32,345 nt of DNA from an uncultured Bacillota bacterium (lineage in GTDB: Bacteria > Bacillota > Clostridia > Oscillospirales > Oscillospiraceae), in assembly GCA_947645675.1 (NCBI GenBank), contig CANSDP010000023.1, positions 1 through 32,345 of the forward strand. The letters run 5' to 3'. Position 1 is the stretch's first letter. Every line of letters starts with the position of its first letter. Position numbers and translations under genes: made by a program. A model generated the notes under the pieces. The model was not told where the DNA came from, searched no databases, and worked only from the letters and a program-made list of their open reading frames with translations. Shown here in pieces: positions 1 through 8,057 of this stretch.

Positions 1-763
<763 letters not shown>

Positions 764-764
764 A

Positions 765-1262
765 TTACCTCACGAAAGCTTCCATGATTTCCCCGATATA
801 CAGGGTGTGATAATCCTTCTCAGGATACCATTTTGTTTTAATTTCCTGGGACATGCACTCCGGGTCCATGGGCTGGGCAAAACGCTTGCGGCAGACCAGG
901 ACCAGCTCGGCCTCCTGGAAGTAGGGCGCACCGCACTCCGCCGTCTGAACTGTAAAGCCGCATTCCTTTACCTTGTCCACCTCCCGGCCACTCTTGGAGC
1001 CGCACAGCTGGAGGGCCTTGCGGTGCTCCTCCCCGAAGAAGGACAGGGTAAAGAAGTCCTCCCGGTCCACGAACTCTTTGGTATACCGCTGAGGCCGGAT
1101 GTAGCAGGTGGCCGACGGAGCCCCCCAGATCACCCCCAGCCCACCCCAGGAGGCGGTCATGGTGTTGCAGTTCTCCCCGGTCCCGGCGGTAATCAGCATC
1201 CACTGGTCGCCGATCATGGAAAAGGCATTTTTGTCCAGCTGCTTCGGATCAATTTTACGCAT
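765..1262 (-). CDS. Flavin reductase-like (FMN-binding split-barrel) protein
   Basis: 165-aa protein of the flavin reductase-like family, which binds FMN in a split beta-barrel and usually reduces flavin with NAD(P)H. Visible family traits are the N-terminal MITAGTGENCNTMTASWGG stretch (the usual T-x-S segment near the flavin), a mid-protein FFTLSFFGEEHRKAL segment matching the family's F-x-V-x-x-L region, and a compact single-domain length. The ATG at 1262 follows AAGGAGG at good spacing. It lies upstream of hflX with a one-base gap, so they share a transcript that begins after the rpmE terminator. Substrate and reductase partner cannot be read from sequence; it could instead be an FMN-binding protein without reductase activity. 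Confidence 0.85.
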   Translation of the reverse strand: MRKIDPKQLDKNAFSMIGDQWMLITAGTGENCNTMTASWGGLGVIWGAPSATCYIRPQRYTKEFVDREDFFTLSFFGEEHRKALQLCGSKSGREVDKVKECGFTVQTAECGAPYFQEAELVLVCRKRFAQPMDPECMSQEIKTKWYPEKDYHTLYIGEIMEAFVR

Positions 1263-1345
1263 TGTAATTTCCTCCTTGTATGATTACTTTTTGTTAAGGG
1301 CACGCACCCCCTGAATTCTATGCAAATCAACCCCATTTTGATACA

Positions 1346-1377
1346 AAAAGCCGCACCGAATACACGGTGCGGCTTTT
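1346..1377 (-). terminator. Rho-independent terminator after rpmE
   Basis: A perfect 13-bp inverted repeat (AAAAGCCGCACCG / CGGTGCGGCTTTT) with a 6-nt loop lies 12 bp past the rpmE stop. On the minus strand the stem is followed by a T run (TTTTTGTAT). It separates rpmE from the flavin reductase-hflX pair. Confidence 0.9.
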
Positions 1378-1389
1378 GTACACAGGGTT

Positions 1390-1593
1390 TTACTTGTCGA
1401 GACCGAACTTCTTGTTGAAGCGGCTGACACGGCCACCGGTGTCCACCATCTTCTGCTTGCCGGTGTAGAAGGGGTGACACTTGGAGCACACTTCTACTCG
1501 GATGTCCTTTCTGGTGGAGCCAGTCTCGATCACGTTGCCGCAGGCGCACCGGATGGTGGTCTGTTCATAGTTGGGGTGGAGGCCTTCCTTCAT
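1390..1593 (-). CDS. rpmE: 50S ribosomal protein bL31, zinc-binding form
   Basis: 67-aa large-subunit ribosomal protein at the usual bL31 length. It opens [20 protein letters not shown] and carries the C-x-C then C-x-x-C ([13 protein letters not shown]) pattern of the zinc-ribbon (C+) type, so it should bind one zinc. In many bacteria such forms are replaced by a zinc-free paralogue under zinc limitation; no paralogue is present here. The ATG at 1593 is preceded by an AGAGGTG ribosome site and a good promoter at 1645-1673. It is transcribed alone, ending at a strong hairpin, and is divergent from the metal-resistance operon. Confidence 0.97.
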   Translation of the reverse strand: MKEGLHPNYEQTTIRCACGNVIETGSTRKDIRVEVCSKCHPFYTGKQKMVDTGGRVSRFNKKFGLDK

Positions 1594-1644
1594 TTTATCT
1601 TCACCTCTTTCTTCCTTGAGGGTATGCTTGTAAACGCAACTGTT

Positions 1645-1673
1645 ATCATAGCACAGCTTTCCAGGAAAAGCAA
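1645..1673 (-). promoter_or_regulatory. Sigma-A-type promoter of rpmE
   Basis: On the minus strand TTGCTT and TATGAT are separated by exactly 17 bp, about 50 bp upstream of the rpmE ATG. The region is AT-rich compared with its flanks. Confidence 0.7.
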
Positions 1674-1718
1674 CTATTTTTTATAAAATTGTCAAGAAAA
1701 AAAGTTTTGCCTTCCCCC

Positions 1719-1747
1719 TTGACACCGGCGGCTCGTTGGGTTAAAAT
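1719..1747 (+). promoter_or_regulatory. Sigma-A-type promoter of the metal operon
   Basis: A consensus TTGACA at 1719-1724 and TAAAAT at 1742-1747 are spaced by 17 bp. Transcription should start near 1754, directly at the left edge of the repressor operator. Confidence 0.85.
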
Positions 1748-1754
1748 AAATCAA

Positions 1755-1778
1755 ACACATGAACAAGTGCTCATATGT
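1755..1778. promoter_or_regulatory. SmtB/CadC/CzrA-type operator
   Basis: An imperfect palindrome is centred on ATGAACA-AG-TGCTCAT (1759-1774), extended outward with 9 of 11 arm positions complementary. This is the 12-2-12 arrangement with a TGAACA-NN-TGTTCA core known for metal-sensing ArsR-family repressors. It overlaps the predicted transcription start and lies just before the AAAGGAG ribosome site of the repressor gene, so bound repressor would block initiation. Confidence 0.8.
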
Positions 1779-1793
1779 AGAAAGGAGTTCCCT

Positions 1794-2153
1794 ATGGAAC
1801 TGAAATCTGTCCCATGCTGTGAGGAGGCCCTGGTCCACGACGCCGCGGTGGACCGGGTCCGGCAGAACCTCCCCCCAGACGAGCGGCTTTACGACCTGGC
1901 CGAGCTGTTCAAAATCTTCGGCGACAGCACCCGGGTGAAGATTTTGTACGCTCTCCTGGAGTCCGAGCTGTGCGTCTGCGACATCGCCAAGCTGATGGAG
2001 GTCACCCAAAGCGCCGTATCCCATCAGCTCCGGGTGCTGAAAAACAGCAAGCTGGTCAAATTCCGCCGTGAGGGCAAAACGGTCTACTACTCCCTGGCCG
2101 ACAGCCACGTGATCCACATTCTGGACCAGGGAATGGAACACATTTGCGAGTAG
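1794..2153 (+). CDS. ArsR/SmtB-family metal-sensing repressor, CadC type
   Basis: 119-aa winged-helix repressor that should bind the palindrome just upstream and release it on Cd/Pb/Zn. Two metal sites are readable. The thiolate alpha3N site has Cys60 and Cys62 in ELCVCD plus N-terminal Cys8/Cys9. The alpha5 site has Asp103, His105, His116 and Glu119, with the 0-2-13-16 spacing of SmtB/CadC. This numbering is almost that of S. aureus CadC (C7, C11, C58, C60; D101, H103, H114, E117). The recognition helix is TQSAVSHQLRVLKNSKLV. An in-frame ATG at 1689 lies upstream of the promoter, so the start at 1794, with AAAGGAG 7 bp before it, is chosen. It is the first gene of the operon and likely autoregulated. 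Confidence 0.93.
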   Translation: MELKSVPCCEEALVHDAAVDRVRQNLPPDERLYDLAELFKIFGDSTRVKILYALLESELCVCDIAKLMEVTQSAVSHQLRVLKNSKLVKFRREGKTVYYSLADSHVIHILDQGMEHICE

Positions 2154-2191
2154 AGCGCGACAACTTTTAAACTCAGAAAGGATGTATTATT

Positions 2192-2404
2192 ATGAAAAAG
2201 ACCTTCAAGCTCATCGACCTGGACTGCGCCAACTGCGCCGCCAAAATGGAGACCGCTATCAAAAAGCTGCCTGGCGTCACTGACGCCTCCGTCTCCTTCA
2301 TGGCCCAGAAAATGACCATTGAGGCGGACGACGTGGACGCCGTGATGAAAGATGTTGTGAAGTGCTGCCGTAAGGTGGAGCCCGACTGCGAAATCGTGCT
2401 GTGA
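2192..2404 (+). CDS. Stand-alone heavy-metal-associated (HMA) domain metallochaperone
   Basis: 70-aa ferredoxin-like HMA domain. The metal loop DLDCANCAAKME supplies Cys12 and Cys15. An acidic residue before the first cysteine is typical of Zn/Cd/Pb HMA domains rather than copper ones. Three further cysteines near the C-terminus (Cys58, Cys59, Cys66) are unusual for a simple chaperone and could add a second thiol site. The downstream ATPase lacks its own N-terminal HMA domain, so this protein probably acts in trans as the detached domain, delivering metal to the pump or buffering it. It lies 38 bp after the repressor gene and overlaps the methyltransferase start by 4 bp (GTGA). Confidence 0.9.
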   Translation: MKKTFKLIDLDCANCAAKMETAIKKLPGVTDASVSFMAQKMTIEADDVDAVMKDVVKCCRKVEPDCEIVL

Positions 2405-3018
2405 GCACCTTTTGGGACCGCTGGGCCTGGTTTTACGACTTGGCGGAGCGGAGCAACCGTACGGTGAACGCCGCAGCGGCGGCCCGGGTGGCCGGGCTTG
2501 TCCCCGTGGGGGCTCGGGTGCTGGACTGCGCCGCCGGGACAGGTGAATTTTCCCTGGCGGCGGCGAAACGGGCCGCCTCGGTGCTATGTACCGACCAGTC
2601 TCAGCCCATGCTGGACCGTGCCCGGAAAAAGGCGGCAAAGCGGGGGCTGACCAACATCAGCTTCGCCCAGCGGGATGTAACCGCCCTGTCCGACCCGGAC
2701 GGCAGCTTTGACGCCGTGATTGCCGCCAACGTGCTCCACCTCCTCCCGGAGCCGGAAACGGCGGTGCGGGAGCTGTGGCGGGTCACCGCCCCCGGCGGGC
2801 GGCTTATCCTGCCCACCTACCTCCAGGGAAAGGCCGGGACGGCCTACGGGGCTATGATTAAGATTTATCAGGGCGTAGGCTTTCACTATGAGCACGCCTT
2901 CACCCCCGAGACTTACCGGACATTTCTGGAGGGGCTGGCCTTGGCCCCGGTGCTCCTGGAGGTCATCCCGGGCGGCGTGCCCGAGGGCATCGGCGTATTG
3001 GAAAAACACGCGCTGTAG
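2401..3018 (+). CDS. Class I SAM-dependent methyltransferase in the metal operon
   Basis: 205-aa Rossmann-fold methyltransferase. Motif I is VLDCAAGTGEFSLAAA (about residues 40-55), the acidic end of beta2 is CTDQSQPMLDRA, motif II/III is FAQRDVTAL, and post-I is FDAVIAANVLHLLPEPETAVRELWRV. This is the UbiE/Methyltransf_11 pattern. The arsenite methyltransferase cysteine set is not visible, so ArsM is unlikely. The GTG start overlaps the stop of the HMA gene by 4 bp, implying translational coupling. The TAG stop lies inside the palindromic repeat that follows, so the present C-terminus may have been set by insertion of that repeat. Substrate unknown; a role linked to metal stress is inferred only from position. 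Confidence 0.88.
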   Translation: MSTFWDRWAWFYDLAERSNRTVNAAAAARVAGLVPVGARVLDCAAGTGEFSLAAAKRAASVLCTDQSQPMLDRARKKAAKRGLTNISFAQRDVTALSDPDGSFDAVIAANVLHLLPEPETAVRELWRVTAPGGRLILPTYLQGKAGTAYGAMIKIYQGVGFHYEHAFTPETYRTFLEGLALAPVLLEVIPGGVPEGIGVLEKHAL

Positions 3019-3085
3019 GGGCGGATATTATCCGCCCGTTTCCAGCAAGGATCCAATTATGACAGGCGGATGATATCCGCCCCTA
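3014..3085. repeat. Paired-palindrome repeat, copy 1
   Basis: The left unit (3014-3037) reads TGTAGGGGCGGATATTATCC then GCCC, and the right unit (3064-3085) is its inverted counterpart ending CCGCCCCTA. Each unit is itself near-palindromic around GGCGGATAT-ATCCGCC, and the two face each other across 26 bp of unrelated sequence. The same units recur at 18920-18997 with a different interior. The methyltransferase stop codon (3016-3018) is inside the left unit, and the ATPase ATG lies 18 bp beyond the right unit. Confidence 0.85.
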
Positions 3086-3103
3086 TGAAACGAGGTAATC
3101 CCT

Positions 3104-5011
3104 ATGACCCGAAAGCAAAAAAAGATGCTCTGGCGCATCCTGATTTCCTTTGTGTTGTTTACCGCTGCCCTCCTCCTGCCCACCATCTGGCTGTCCGGGC
3201 CCATCCCGCTGCTCAGTGTCATTCAGGACCAGGGCGGCTGTGGGGCCTATGCCCTGGCTAAATGGCCGCTGTTTCTGATTCCCTATCTGGTGATCGGCTG
3301 GGATGTGCTCTGGAAAGCCGTCCGCAACATCATGAACGGGCAGGTCTTTGACGAGAACTTCCTCATGTGCGTGGCCACCATCGGAGCGCTCATCATCGGC
3401 GAATTTCCCGAGGCGGTGGCGGTGATGCTGTTTTATCAGGTGGGCGAGCTGTTCCAGAATGTGGCCGTCTCCCGCTCCCGGCAGTCCATCTCCGAGCTGA
3501 TGGACATCCGTCCCGACTATGCCAACATCCAGAGGGACGGCCAGCTGGTCCAGGTGGACCCGGAGGAGGTTGCGGTAGGGGACGTGATCGTCATCAAGGC
3601 CGGGGAGCGGGTGCCCCTGGACGGGGTAGTTCTGGAGGGGGCTTCCGCTCTGGACACCGCCGCCCTCACCGGCGAATCCCTCCCCCGGGACGTGGCCGCG
3701 GGGGACGAGGTAATCTCCGGCTGCGTCAACCTGTCCGGCCTGCTCCATGTGAAGGTAGGGAAACCCTTCGGACAGTCCACCGTGGCCCGTATCCTAGACC
3801 TGGTGGAGAACTCCAGCGAGAAAAAGGCCCAGGCGGAGCACTTCATTACCAAATTCGCCCGGTACTACACCCCCATCGTGGTCTTTGCCGCCCTGGCCCT
3901 GGCAGTAATCCCCTCCCTGCTGGACGGCCAATGGGGGATTTGGGTGCCCCGGGCGCTGAACTTCCTGGTGGTGTCCTGTCCCTGCGCCCTGGTCATCTCC
4001 ATCCCCCTCAGCTTCTTCGGGGGCATCGGGGGCGCTTCCAAGCAGGGCATTTTGGTGAAGGGGAGCAACTACCTGGAGGCCCTGGCCCAGGCCGGGGTGG
4101 TGGTCTTTGACAAGACAGGCACCCTCACTCAGGGGAAGTTTTCCGTCACCGCCGTCCACCCGGATGGAATGTCCCAGGAGGAGCTGCTGGAGCTGGCCGC
4201 CCTGGCGGAGCAGTTCTCCACCCACCCCATCTCCAAGTCCATTGTCGCAGCCTGGGGCGGAACGCCCGACCAAAGCCGGGCCGCTGACGTGGAGGAGATC
4301 GCCGGTCACGGCGTCCGGGCGGTGATCGACGGCCGGACCGTGCTGGCGGGCAATGGAAAGCTGATGGCTCGGGAGGGCATCCCCCTCACCCTGGACCACG
4401 ACCACCCGGGCACCGTCATTCATGTGGCGGTGGAGGGCAGATACGCCGGACATCTGGTCATCGCCGACCAGCCCAAGGCCACCTCCGCCCAGGCCCTGCG
4501 GGAGCTGAAGGCGGCGGGGGTGCGGCAGACCGTCATGCTCACCGGCGACGCCCAGGGGGCCGCTCAGGCAGTGGCCAACGAGCTGGGCCTGGACCGGTTC
4601 TACTCTCAGCTCCTGCCCGCCGGCAAGGTGGAGCGGGTGGAAAATCTCCTCCAGGAGAAGAGCCCCAAGGAGACGCTGGTCTTTGTGGGGGACGGCATCA
4701 ACGACGCCCCCGTCCTCTCCCGGGCGGACATCGGGGTGGCTATGGGAGCTCTGGGCTCCGACGCGGCCATCGAGGCGGCGGACATCGTTCTCATGGACGA
4801 CGATCTGCTCAAGCTCACGGCGGCGGTGCGCATCGCCCGCAAGACTCTGTCCATTGTGCGGCAGAACGTGGTCTTTGCCCTGGGAGTGAAGCTGCTGGTG
4901 CTGATCCTCTCCGCTGTAGGTCTTGCCAACATGTGGGCGGCAGTCTTTGCCGACGTGGGGGTGTCCGTGCTGGCAATTCTAAACGCCAGCCGGATGCTGA
5001 AAGCGAAATAA
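3104..5011 (+). CDS. cadA: P1B-type heavy-metal ATPase (Zn/Cd/Pb efflux), no N-terminal HMA
   Basis: 635-aa membrane pump that exports divalent soft metals using ATP. Visible motifs are the actuator TGES (ALTGESLPRD), the transport motif SCPCALVISIP (Cys292, Cys294), phosphorylation site DKTGT (Asp336), the STHPIS His-Pro pair and GDGINDAP (Asp530). The last helix carries FADVGVSVLAILNASRML, whose Asp-x-Gly matches the P1B-2 (ZntA/CadA) signature, so Zn/Cd/Pb is favoured over copper. Unlike classical CadA it starts directly with membrane helices after a basic MTRKQKK; the HMA domain is encoded separately at 2192. A GAGG ribosome site precedes the ATG. The palindromic repeat separates it from the rest of the operon. 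Confidence 0.94.
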   Translation: MTRKQKKMLWRILISFVLFTAALLLPTIWLSGPIPLLSVIQDQGGCGAYALAKWPLFLIPYLVIGWDVLWKAVRNIMNGQVFDENFLMCVATIGALIIGEFPEAVAVMLFYQVGELFQNVAVSRSRQSISELMDIRPDYANIQRDGQLVQVDPEEVAVGDVIVIKAGERVPLDGVVLEGASALDTAALTGESLPRDVAAGDEVISGCVNLSGLLHVKVGKPFGQSTVARILDLVENSSEKKAQAEHFITKFARYYTPIVVFAALALAVIPSLLDGQWGIWVPRALNFLVVSCPCALVISIPLSFFGGIGGASKQGILVKGSNYLEALAQAGVVVFDKTGTLTQGKFSVTAVHPDGMSQEELLELAALAEQFSTHPISKSIVAAWGGTPDQSRAADVEEIAGHGVRAVIDGRTVLAGNGKLMAREGIPLTLDHDHPGTVIHVAVEGRYAGHLVIADQPKATSAQALRELKAAGVRQTVMLTGDAQGAAQAVANELGLDRFYSQLLPAGKVERVENLLQEKSPKETLVFVGDGINDAPVLSRADIGVAMGALGSDAAIEAADIVLMDDDLLKLTAAVRIARKTLSIVRQNVVFALGVKLLVLILSAVGLANMWAAVFADVGVSVLAILNASRMLKAK

Positions 5012-5013
5012 AA

Positions 5014-5051
5014 ACCGGAGCCGCTGTGTCTTGTCACACAGCGGCTCCGGT
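5014..5051. terminator. Bidirectional terminator between convergent ATPase and deacetylase genes
   Basis: A perfect 16-bp stem (ACCGGAGCCGCTGTGT / ACACAGCGGCTCCGGT) with a 6-nt loop begins 3 bp after the ATPase stop and ends 6 bp before the deacetylase stop. The minus-strand side has the better U-tract (TTTTTATTT); the plus-strand side is followed only by CCTAATTTATTT. Confidence 0.9.
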
Positions 5052-5057
5052 CCTAAT

Positions 5058-6095
5058 TTATTTGGGGTTCGGGTAGGCGTAGACAATGGGCTTGACCTCC
5101 GGGGTCAGGGCTTCCAGCGTAAAGCCAGCCGCCTGATAGCCCTCAATGATGTCGGGCAGAGCGGCGACCATATTGGTGTATCGCTTGCTGTCGTGGGCGA
5201 GGAGGATAATCCGGTCCGTGGCCCTGATGTCCGACAGGGCGTTCTTGGCCAGCACGGCGGCAGAGGGAGTGCGGCGCACAGCGTCACCGGTCATCCGGTT
5301 CCAGTCGTAGTAGACAAAGCCCCTGCGGGTCATCTCGCTGACGATCTCCTGGTAAATCTGTCCGTTGTAGGCGTTGATGCTCCCGCCGGGAAAGCGGAAG
5401 ATCTGGGGAGCCACTCCGGTAGCCTCCAAAATCTCATCATACATCTGGGCAAAATCGTCCAGATAGGCCTCCACCGAGCTGTACACGGTCTCATAGTCGT
5501 GGGTATAGCTGTGGACGCCGATGGTGTGCCCGGCGGCCACGATGTCCCGCATCCACTGTCTGGACTGCTCCGTGCCCTGATTCACCACAAAGAACGTCCC
5601 CTTGATGCCGTAGCGCTCCAGGATCTCCAGCACCTCCGGGGTCCGGGCCGAGGGCCCGTCGTCAAAGGTGAGGTAGGCCGTCTTACCCTCAGGCACGCTG
5701 TTCCACTCATGGGGCTGGGCGTAGAGCTCCGGGTAGAGGTCCTGATAGGCGGGGCGCTCCGGCTCCGGGAGGACCTCCCCGGGAGAGGGGTCACCGGCAG
5801 CGGGTCCGCCGGCGGGGGGCTCCTCCCCGCCCCCTGGGGGAAGCGGTTCGTCGGGAGGCTCCGCCGGCTCAGACTGCCGCAGGAGAAGGAGCTCGTTCCG
5901 GACGCGCCCCAGCTCCGCCCCCAGATAGGCGGACAGGCAGGCTCCCGCCAACGCCAAAATCAAAAGGAGCAGAACGGAAAACCGGACGCCCTTCCTCCCC
6001 GCGGCCCGCTTGCCGCCGGAGCGCAGAGCGCCCAGTCCAACGCCCTGCGGAGTCTCCTTCGCCTCTTCCCGCTCTGTGCCAATGAACTGTTCCAT
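5058..6095 (-). CDS. Membrane-anchored polysaccharide deacetylase (NodB/CE4)
   Basis: 345-aa CE4 enzyme that removes acetyl groups from peptidoglycan or another envelope glycan outside the cell. A 35-residue basic cytoplasmic tail precedes one membrane helix (about 38-58), then a Pro/Gly/Glu-rich spacer (about 75-115), then the NodB domain. Catalytic motifs are TFDDGPS (Asp145, Asp146), HSYTH (His195, His199), RFPGGS (Arg234), YDWN and LLAHDS (His301). The metal triad Asp-His-His is intact, so it should be active. An in-frame GTG at 6113 would add six residues but has no ribosome site and sits only about 14 nt from the predicted transcription start, so the ATG at 6095 is preferred. Its promoter carries a BlaI/MecI-like box. 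Confidence 0.93.
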   Translation of the reverse strand: MEQFIGTEREEAKETPQGVGLGALRSGGKRAAGRKGVRFSVLLLLILALAGACLSAYLGAELGRVRNELLLLRQSEPAEPPDEPLPPGGGEEPPAGGPAAGDPSPGEVLPEPERPAYQDLYPELYAQPHEWNSVPEGKTAYLTFDDGPSARTPEVLEILERYGIKGTFFVVNQGTEQSRQWMRDIVAAGHTIGVHSYTHDYETVYSSVEAYLDDFAQMYDEILEATGVAPQIFRFPGGSINAYNGQIYQEIVSEMTRRGFVYYDWNRMTGDAVRRTPSAAVLAKNALSDIRATDRIILLAHDSKRYTNMVAALPDIIEGYQAAGFTLEALTPEVKPIVYAYPNPK

Positions 6096-6133
6096 GCCCC
6101 ACACCGCTTCCACGATCAGTATTTCTAACTACG

Positions 6134-6162
6134 ATACTACACTTGTCGTAAATTGTAGTCAA
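6134..6162 (-). promoter_or_regulatory. Sigma-A-type promoter of the deacetylase gene
   Basis: On the minus strand TTGACT (6157-6162) and TAGTAT (6134-6139) are spaced 17 bp. The predicted start near 6127 gives a roughly 32-nt leader to the ATG at 6095. Confidence 0.7.
6135..6150. promoter_or_regulatory. BlaI/MecI/CopY-like operator box
   Basis: TACTACA-CT-TGTCGTA has 6 of 7 complementary arm positions and the TACA-NN-TGTA-like core used by BlaI/MecI/CopY repressors. It covers the -10 hexamer of the deacetylase promoter, so occupancy would repress. A partly similar ACTACAATTTACGA sequence lies next to it on the -35 side. No BlaI-family gene is in the window. Confidence 0.5.
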
Positions 6163-6229
6163 GTTACAGTGTGGTTACAAAATTCGACGGTCTTTTCAGC
6201 TGGAAAGTCTTGGAATTTCCGCCTGTGAA

Positions 6230-8053
6230 TCACGGCTCTCCGCCCTGGAAATAGTCATACACCGCCTGGGCTGTATTTTTGGGCACCACCTCCCGGAGCT
6301 GCTCCAGGGAGGCCCCTTTGATGGCCTTCACGGTCTTAAAGCGCTTCAAGAGCTGCTGCCGCCGCTTTTCCCCCACCCCGGGTATTTTGTCCAGGACGGA
6401 GGTCTTGACGTGCCCCGCCTGGAGCTGGCGGTGGTACTCGATGGCAAAGCGGTGGGTCTCCTCCTGAATTTGGCCGATCAGCGCGAACACCGCTGGGATG
6501 GACTGAATACCGATCTCCCGGCCGTCTGGGTGGACCAGGGCCCGGGTGCGGTGGCGGTCGTCCTTCACCATGCCGAAGGCGGGGATATTCAGGTTCAGCG
6601 CCTCCAGCACCCGCCGGGCCACCCTGACGTGCTCCAGGCCGCCGTCGATGAGGAGGAGGTCGGGCTTGTCGGAAAATTTCTCGTCCCCGTCCAGATACCG
6701 GCGAAAGCGGCGGGTGAGCACCTGCTCCATGGAAGCGTAGTCGTCGGGGCCGTCCATGTCCTTGAGCTTGAACCGGCGATAATCCCGTTTCAGGGGTTTA
6801 CCGTCCACATAGACCACCATGGAGGCCACAATATCGCTGGCCCCAGTGTTGGAGATGTCGTAGGACTCCATCCGTCTGGGGGGCGTCTCCAGGCTGAGCA
6901 TCTTCCCCAGAGCCTCCAGGAGCTTGTTCCGCCGCTCCTCGTGGGTGGTAGCCCGCTCCACCTCCTCCCGGGCATTCTGATTGGCCAGCTTGATCAGGTC
7001 CATCTTGGCCCCCCGCTGGGGGGTAATGAGCTCCACCCGGTATCCCACCTGCTCGGACAGCATCCGGGTGAGGGGCACCTGGTCGGGCAGCTCGCAGGGG
7101 ATCAAAATCTGCTTGGGGAGCCGGGTGCGGCCCACGTAGTACTCCCGCATCAAGGAGGACAGCACCGCCCCCTCCTCGTCCTCCATGGGGGTCTCCAGCA
7201 GGTCAAAGTCCTTGGCGGCCAGCTCGCCGTCCATGAAGTGGAGGACTACGAAGGCGCTCTTGGCCGTCCCCCGGAAGAAGCCGGCCACGTCGGTGTCGGC
7301 CAGGGAGCCGGCGATTACCTTCTGCCGCTTGCCCAGCAGCTCAATGGCCCGGAGCCGGTCCCGGAGCTGAGCCGCCCGCTCAAACCGCAGCTCCTCCGCC
7401 GCCCGCTCCATCTCCTGGGTCAGGTCCTTCTGCACGTCCTTAAACCGGCCCTCCAGCAGAGACATCGCCTGGACAATGGCCTGGTCGTGCTGCTCCTTCA
7501 GCTCGTCTCCCCGGCAATAGCCGTCGCATTTGCCCATATGGAAGTTGAGACAGGGCCGCTCCCTGCCGATGTCTCGGGGGAACTTCTTATTACAGGAGGG
7601 CAGGCGCAGGGCGGTTTTCAGGGCGTCAATGATGCCCTGGGTGCTGTGCCGGCCGGCGTAGGGGCCGAAGTACCGGGCCCCGTCCTCCGCCGCCTTGGAG
7701 GCCAGAGAGAACCGGGGATAGGCCTCCTTGGACAGGCGAATATAGGGATAGCCCTTTCCGTCCTTGAGGAGGATATTGTACCGGGGCTGGTGCCGCTTGA
7801 TGAGGGAGCACTCCAGCACCAGGGCTTCAAACTCGCTGTCGGCGATGATGACGTCGAAGTGGTCGATCTGCGAGACCATAGCCCGGGTCTTTTCGGTGTG
7901 GGAGGCGGAGTCCTGAAAATACTGGCTCACCCGGTTTTTCAGCGCCTTTGCCTTACCCACATAGATAACGGTGCTCTGGGCGTCCTGCATGATGTAGACG
8001 CCTGGCTTCAGCGGGAGGCTGCGGGCCTTCTCTTTTAATTCGTCAAAGGTCAT
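6230..8053 (-). CDS. uvrC: UvrABC excinuclease subunit C
   Basis: 607-aa nucleotide-excision-repair nuclease, the normal family length, which cuts on both sides of a UvrB-marked lesion. The N-terminal GIY-YIG domain shows KPGVYIMQD and VIYVGKAKALKNRVSQYF (residues 16-46). A CNKKFPRDIGRERPCLNFHMGKCDGYC cysteine cluster near residues 140-165 may bind Fe-S or zinc as in other UvrCs. A UVR coiled segment, the RNase H-like nuclease domain (ESYDISNTGASDIVASMVVY, LLLIDGGLEHV) and a C-terminal HhH pair (DKIPGVGEKRRQQLLKRFKT) follow. The ATG at 8053 is chosen because AGGAGGG precedes it directly; an upstream GTG-side extension would run through a hairpin leader. No uvrA or uvrB is nearby. Confidence 0.97.
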   Translation of the reverse strand: MTFDELKEKARSLPLKPGVYIMQDAQSTVIYVGKAKALKNRVSQYFQDSASHTEKTRAMVSQIDHFDVIIADSEFEALVLECSLIKRHQPRYNILLKDGKGYPYIRLSKEAYPRFSLASKAAEDGARYFGPYAGRHSTQGIIDALKTALRLPSCNKKFPRDIGRERPCLNFHMGKCDGYCRGDELKEQHDQAIVQAMSLLEGRFKDVQKDLTQEMERAAEELRFERAAQLRDRLRAIELLGKRQKVIAGSLADTDVAGFFRGTAKSAFVVLHFMDGELAAKDFDLLETPMEDEEGAVLSSLMREYYVGRTRLPKQILIPCELPDQVPLTRMLSEQVGYRVELITPQRGAKMDLIKLANQNAREEVERATTHEERRNKLLEALGKMLSLETPPRRMESYDISNTGASDIVASMVVYVDGKPLKRDYRRFKLKDMDGPDDYASMEQVLTRRFRRYLDGDEKFSDKPDLLLIDGGLEHVRVARRVLEALNLNIPAFGMVKDDRHRTRALVHPDGREIGIQSIPAVFALIGQIQEETHRFAIEYHRQLQAGHVKTSVLDKIPGVGEKRRQQLLKRFKTVKAIKGASLEQLREVVPKNTAQAVYDYFQGGEP

Positions 8054-8057
8054 GGTA

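Noticed and set aside
2401-3018. Idea that the methyltransferase is an ArsM-type arsenite methyltransferase
   Set aside because: The conserved cysteine set of ArsM is not present; the only cysteines lie in or near motif I, and the operon repressor and ATPase point to Zn/Cd/Pb.
6410-8038. A 542-codon plus-strand frame opposite uvrC
   Set aside because: Shadow of uvrC; no ribosome site and no domain signal.
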